From: Cyclobacterium roseum
Lineage (GTDB): Bacteria; Bacteroidota; Bacteroidia; Cytophagales; Cyclobacteriaceae
Length of the DNA: 64,000 nt
NCBI RefSeq assembly: GCF_010119225.1
Contig: NZ_WNKF01000004.1
Coordinates: 124,001 to 188,000, forward strand
Direction: 5' to 3'
Made by a program: the position numbers and the translations under genes. Positions 63,082 to 64,000 of this stretch are shown piece after piece (within the stretch, counting starts at the first letter, position 1; each line of letters opens with the position of its first letter). Under the pieces are notes generated by a model. That model saw nothing but the letters and a program-made list of their open reading frames with translations, made no database searches and was not told the DNA's origin.

Positions 63082-64000
63082 ATGTTCCTTCGTTGCCTCT
63101 TAGCCTTTATGCTTCTACAGACCTTTGGTTGCGCTCCGGACCTTCCGGAAGGTGTGGAATTGGCCATGGACGAGCTGCCGGAGCAACTGGATTTCAATAT
63201 CCATGTAAAGCCCATTCTTTCGGACAATTGCTTTTCCTGTCATGGTCCGGATAAGGCAGCCCGTCAGGCGGGGCTCCGACTGGATCTGGAGGAAGGGGCT
63301 TTTGCGGTTTCAGAAGAAAGCGGGCAAATTCCGATCAAGCCTGGAAAACCCGGTAAAAGTGAATTGGTTCGGCGTATCCTATCCACGGATGAAGCCTACC
63401 AGATGCCTACCCCGGAGTCCCACCTTAGCCTTAACGACCGGGAAAAGGCCATTCTGATCGAATGGATTGCCTCAGGTGCGGAATACAAAAAGCATTGGGC
63501 ATTCATTACACCAGAAAAGCCAAATTTGCCGGAGGCTAAGATAGCAGGCTGGTCCGAACAGCCGATTGATCTTTTTGTAGGCCGGAAGCTGGATGAAAAC
63601 GGATTGAAACCCAGTCCGAGGGCTTCCAAAGAACTGCTTCTGAGAAGGCTTAGCCTGGACCTGACCGGCTTGCCTCCTACCCTGGAGGAGTTGGATTCCT
63701 TCTTAGCCGACGAATCCGAAGATGCCTATGCCAAACAAGTGGACCGCTTGCTGGCATCTCCTCATTACGGAGAACAAATGGCCATGCACTGGATGGATCT
63801 GGCGCGGTTTGCAGATACGCATGGCTATACGGTGGATCGGTACCGGGACATGTCTCCCTGGAGGGATTGGGTGATTGAGGCATACAACCAAAACAAGAGA
63901 TACGATCAGTTCATCACTGAGCAACTTGCCGGTGACCTACTGCCCAGCCCAACTAAAAAACAACTGCTGGCTACGGCGTTTAATCGCATTCATCCCCAAA
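63082..64000 (+). CDS. Planctomycete-type cytochrome c / DUF1549 protein, partial
   Basis: An open frame that runs off the right edge of the window (306 codons seen). Signal/lipoprotein-like start (MFLRCLLAFMLLQTFGC). A planctomycete cytochrome C domain follows (FNIHVKPILSDNCFSCHGPDKAARQAGLRLD) with a haem-type CxxCH at 50-54, MPTPESHLSLNDREKAILIEWI, and the beginning of a DUF1549 domain (RRLSLDLTGLPPTLEELDSFL, VDRLLASPHYGEQMAMHWMDLARFADTHGY). Such proteins usually neighbour DUF1501 sulfatase-related proteins in heterotroph gene clusters; that part lies outside the window. Function unknown. A good promoter is upstream. Confidence 0.88.
   Translation, partial: MFLRCLLAFMLLQTFGCAPDLPEGVELAMDELPEQLDFNIHVKPILSDNCFSCHGPDKAARQAGLRLDLEEGAFAVSEESGQIPIKPGKPGKSELVRRILSTDEAYQMPTPESHLSLNDREKAILIEWIASGAEYKKHWAFITPEKPNLPEAKIAGWSEQPIDLFVGRKLDENGLKPSPRASKELLLRRLSLDLTGLPPTLEELDSFLADESEDAYAKQVDRLLASPHYGEQMAMHWMDLARFADTHGYTVDRYRDMSPWRDWVIEAYNQNKRYDQFITEQLAGDLLPSPTKKQLLATAFNRIHPQ

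Noticed and set aside
1-64000. CRISPR arrays, rRNA genes, tmRNA, SRP RNA or known riboswitches
   Set aside because: None seen on either strand: no regular spacer-repeat array and no conserved RNA core recognised.

Overview
The window is chromosomal DNA from a Bacteroidota, most likely order Cytophagales (Cyclobacteriaceae-like). The evidence is a long-type isoleucyl-tRNA synthetase, a large exported protein with SprB-like repeats and a gliding-motility/type IX secretion C-terminal domain, several TAnnTTTG-type -7 promoter boxes, a SecA without the C-terminal zinc-binding cysteines, and the bacteroidetal combination of YbeY, MnmG, XerD-AroQ and FadN-type beta-oxidation genes. The family level is inference; nothing here fixes genus or species.

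Layout. 0.1-4.2 kb: ileS-lspA. 4.3-10.7 kb (minus strand): a full and a truncated KilA-N paralogue, the type IX secreted SprB-repeat protein, a P1-family aminopeptidase and a MazG-like protein. 11-18.4 kb: dapF, secA, a SPOR lipoprotein, an M20 amidohydrolase, an S1/P1 nuclease, and comF on the opposite strand. 18.6-25.2 kb: a co-directional run to xth, an anti-sigma-type ATPase, ybeY, mnmG, a methyltransferase and an Ig-like lipoprotein. Two perfect parS sites flank the ybeY/mnmG junction. At 25.3-25.6 kb a gene-free stretch has a DnaA-box cluster and a 51-bp A+T run, and is read as oriC. 25.7-32.3 kb: marR with a palindromic operator, then fadN-fadA-fadE and a DinB protein. 32.5-46 kb: a phosphorus-flavoured region with an alkaline-phosphatase-superfamily enzyme overlapping a metallophosphoesterase, then, after hemH, a PhnZ-like di-iron oxygenase, a phosphonatase-like HAD hydrolase, an MFS carrier, a Na/Pi-cotransporter-type protein and a PiT-like protein, with deoC and a methyltransferase-like membrane protein between. 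46-54.2 kb: tadA, sod, an outer-membrane beta-barrel protein, a MaoC hydratase, xerD, aroQ, a PLP aminotransferase and marC.

54.3-58.7 kb is a small integrated element in tRNA-Pro(UGG). The 3' end of the tRNA is repeated about 4.2 kb downstream. Between the copies lie a tyrosine integrase, a RelE-type toxin-antitoxin pair, a small membrane protein and a non-coding array of TACTACA iterons. A near-identical 18-bp motif occurs near each end, and the element supplies the tRNA gene with a replacement terminator. The window ends with an M48-like protease, a LON-domain protein, a TPR/SH3 protein, tRNA-Lys(UUU) followed by degenerate repeats and the 3' stump of a quinohaemoprotein alcohol dehydrogenase gene, a PPOX-fold protein, and the start of a planctomycete-type cytochrome/DUF1549 protein that leaves the window.

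The most notable non-genic findings are the linked oriC and parS sites, the tRNA-Pro element with its iterons, and the deletion scar next to tRNA-Lys. The most interesting functional inference is a local phosphonate/phosphate-ester acquisition neighbourhood. All similarity statements come from reading motifs; no database search was run.
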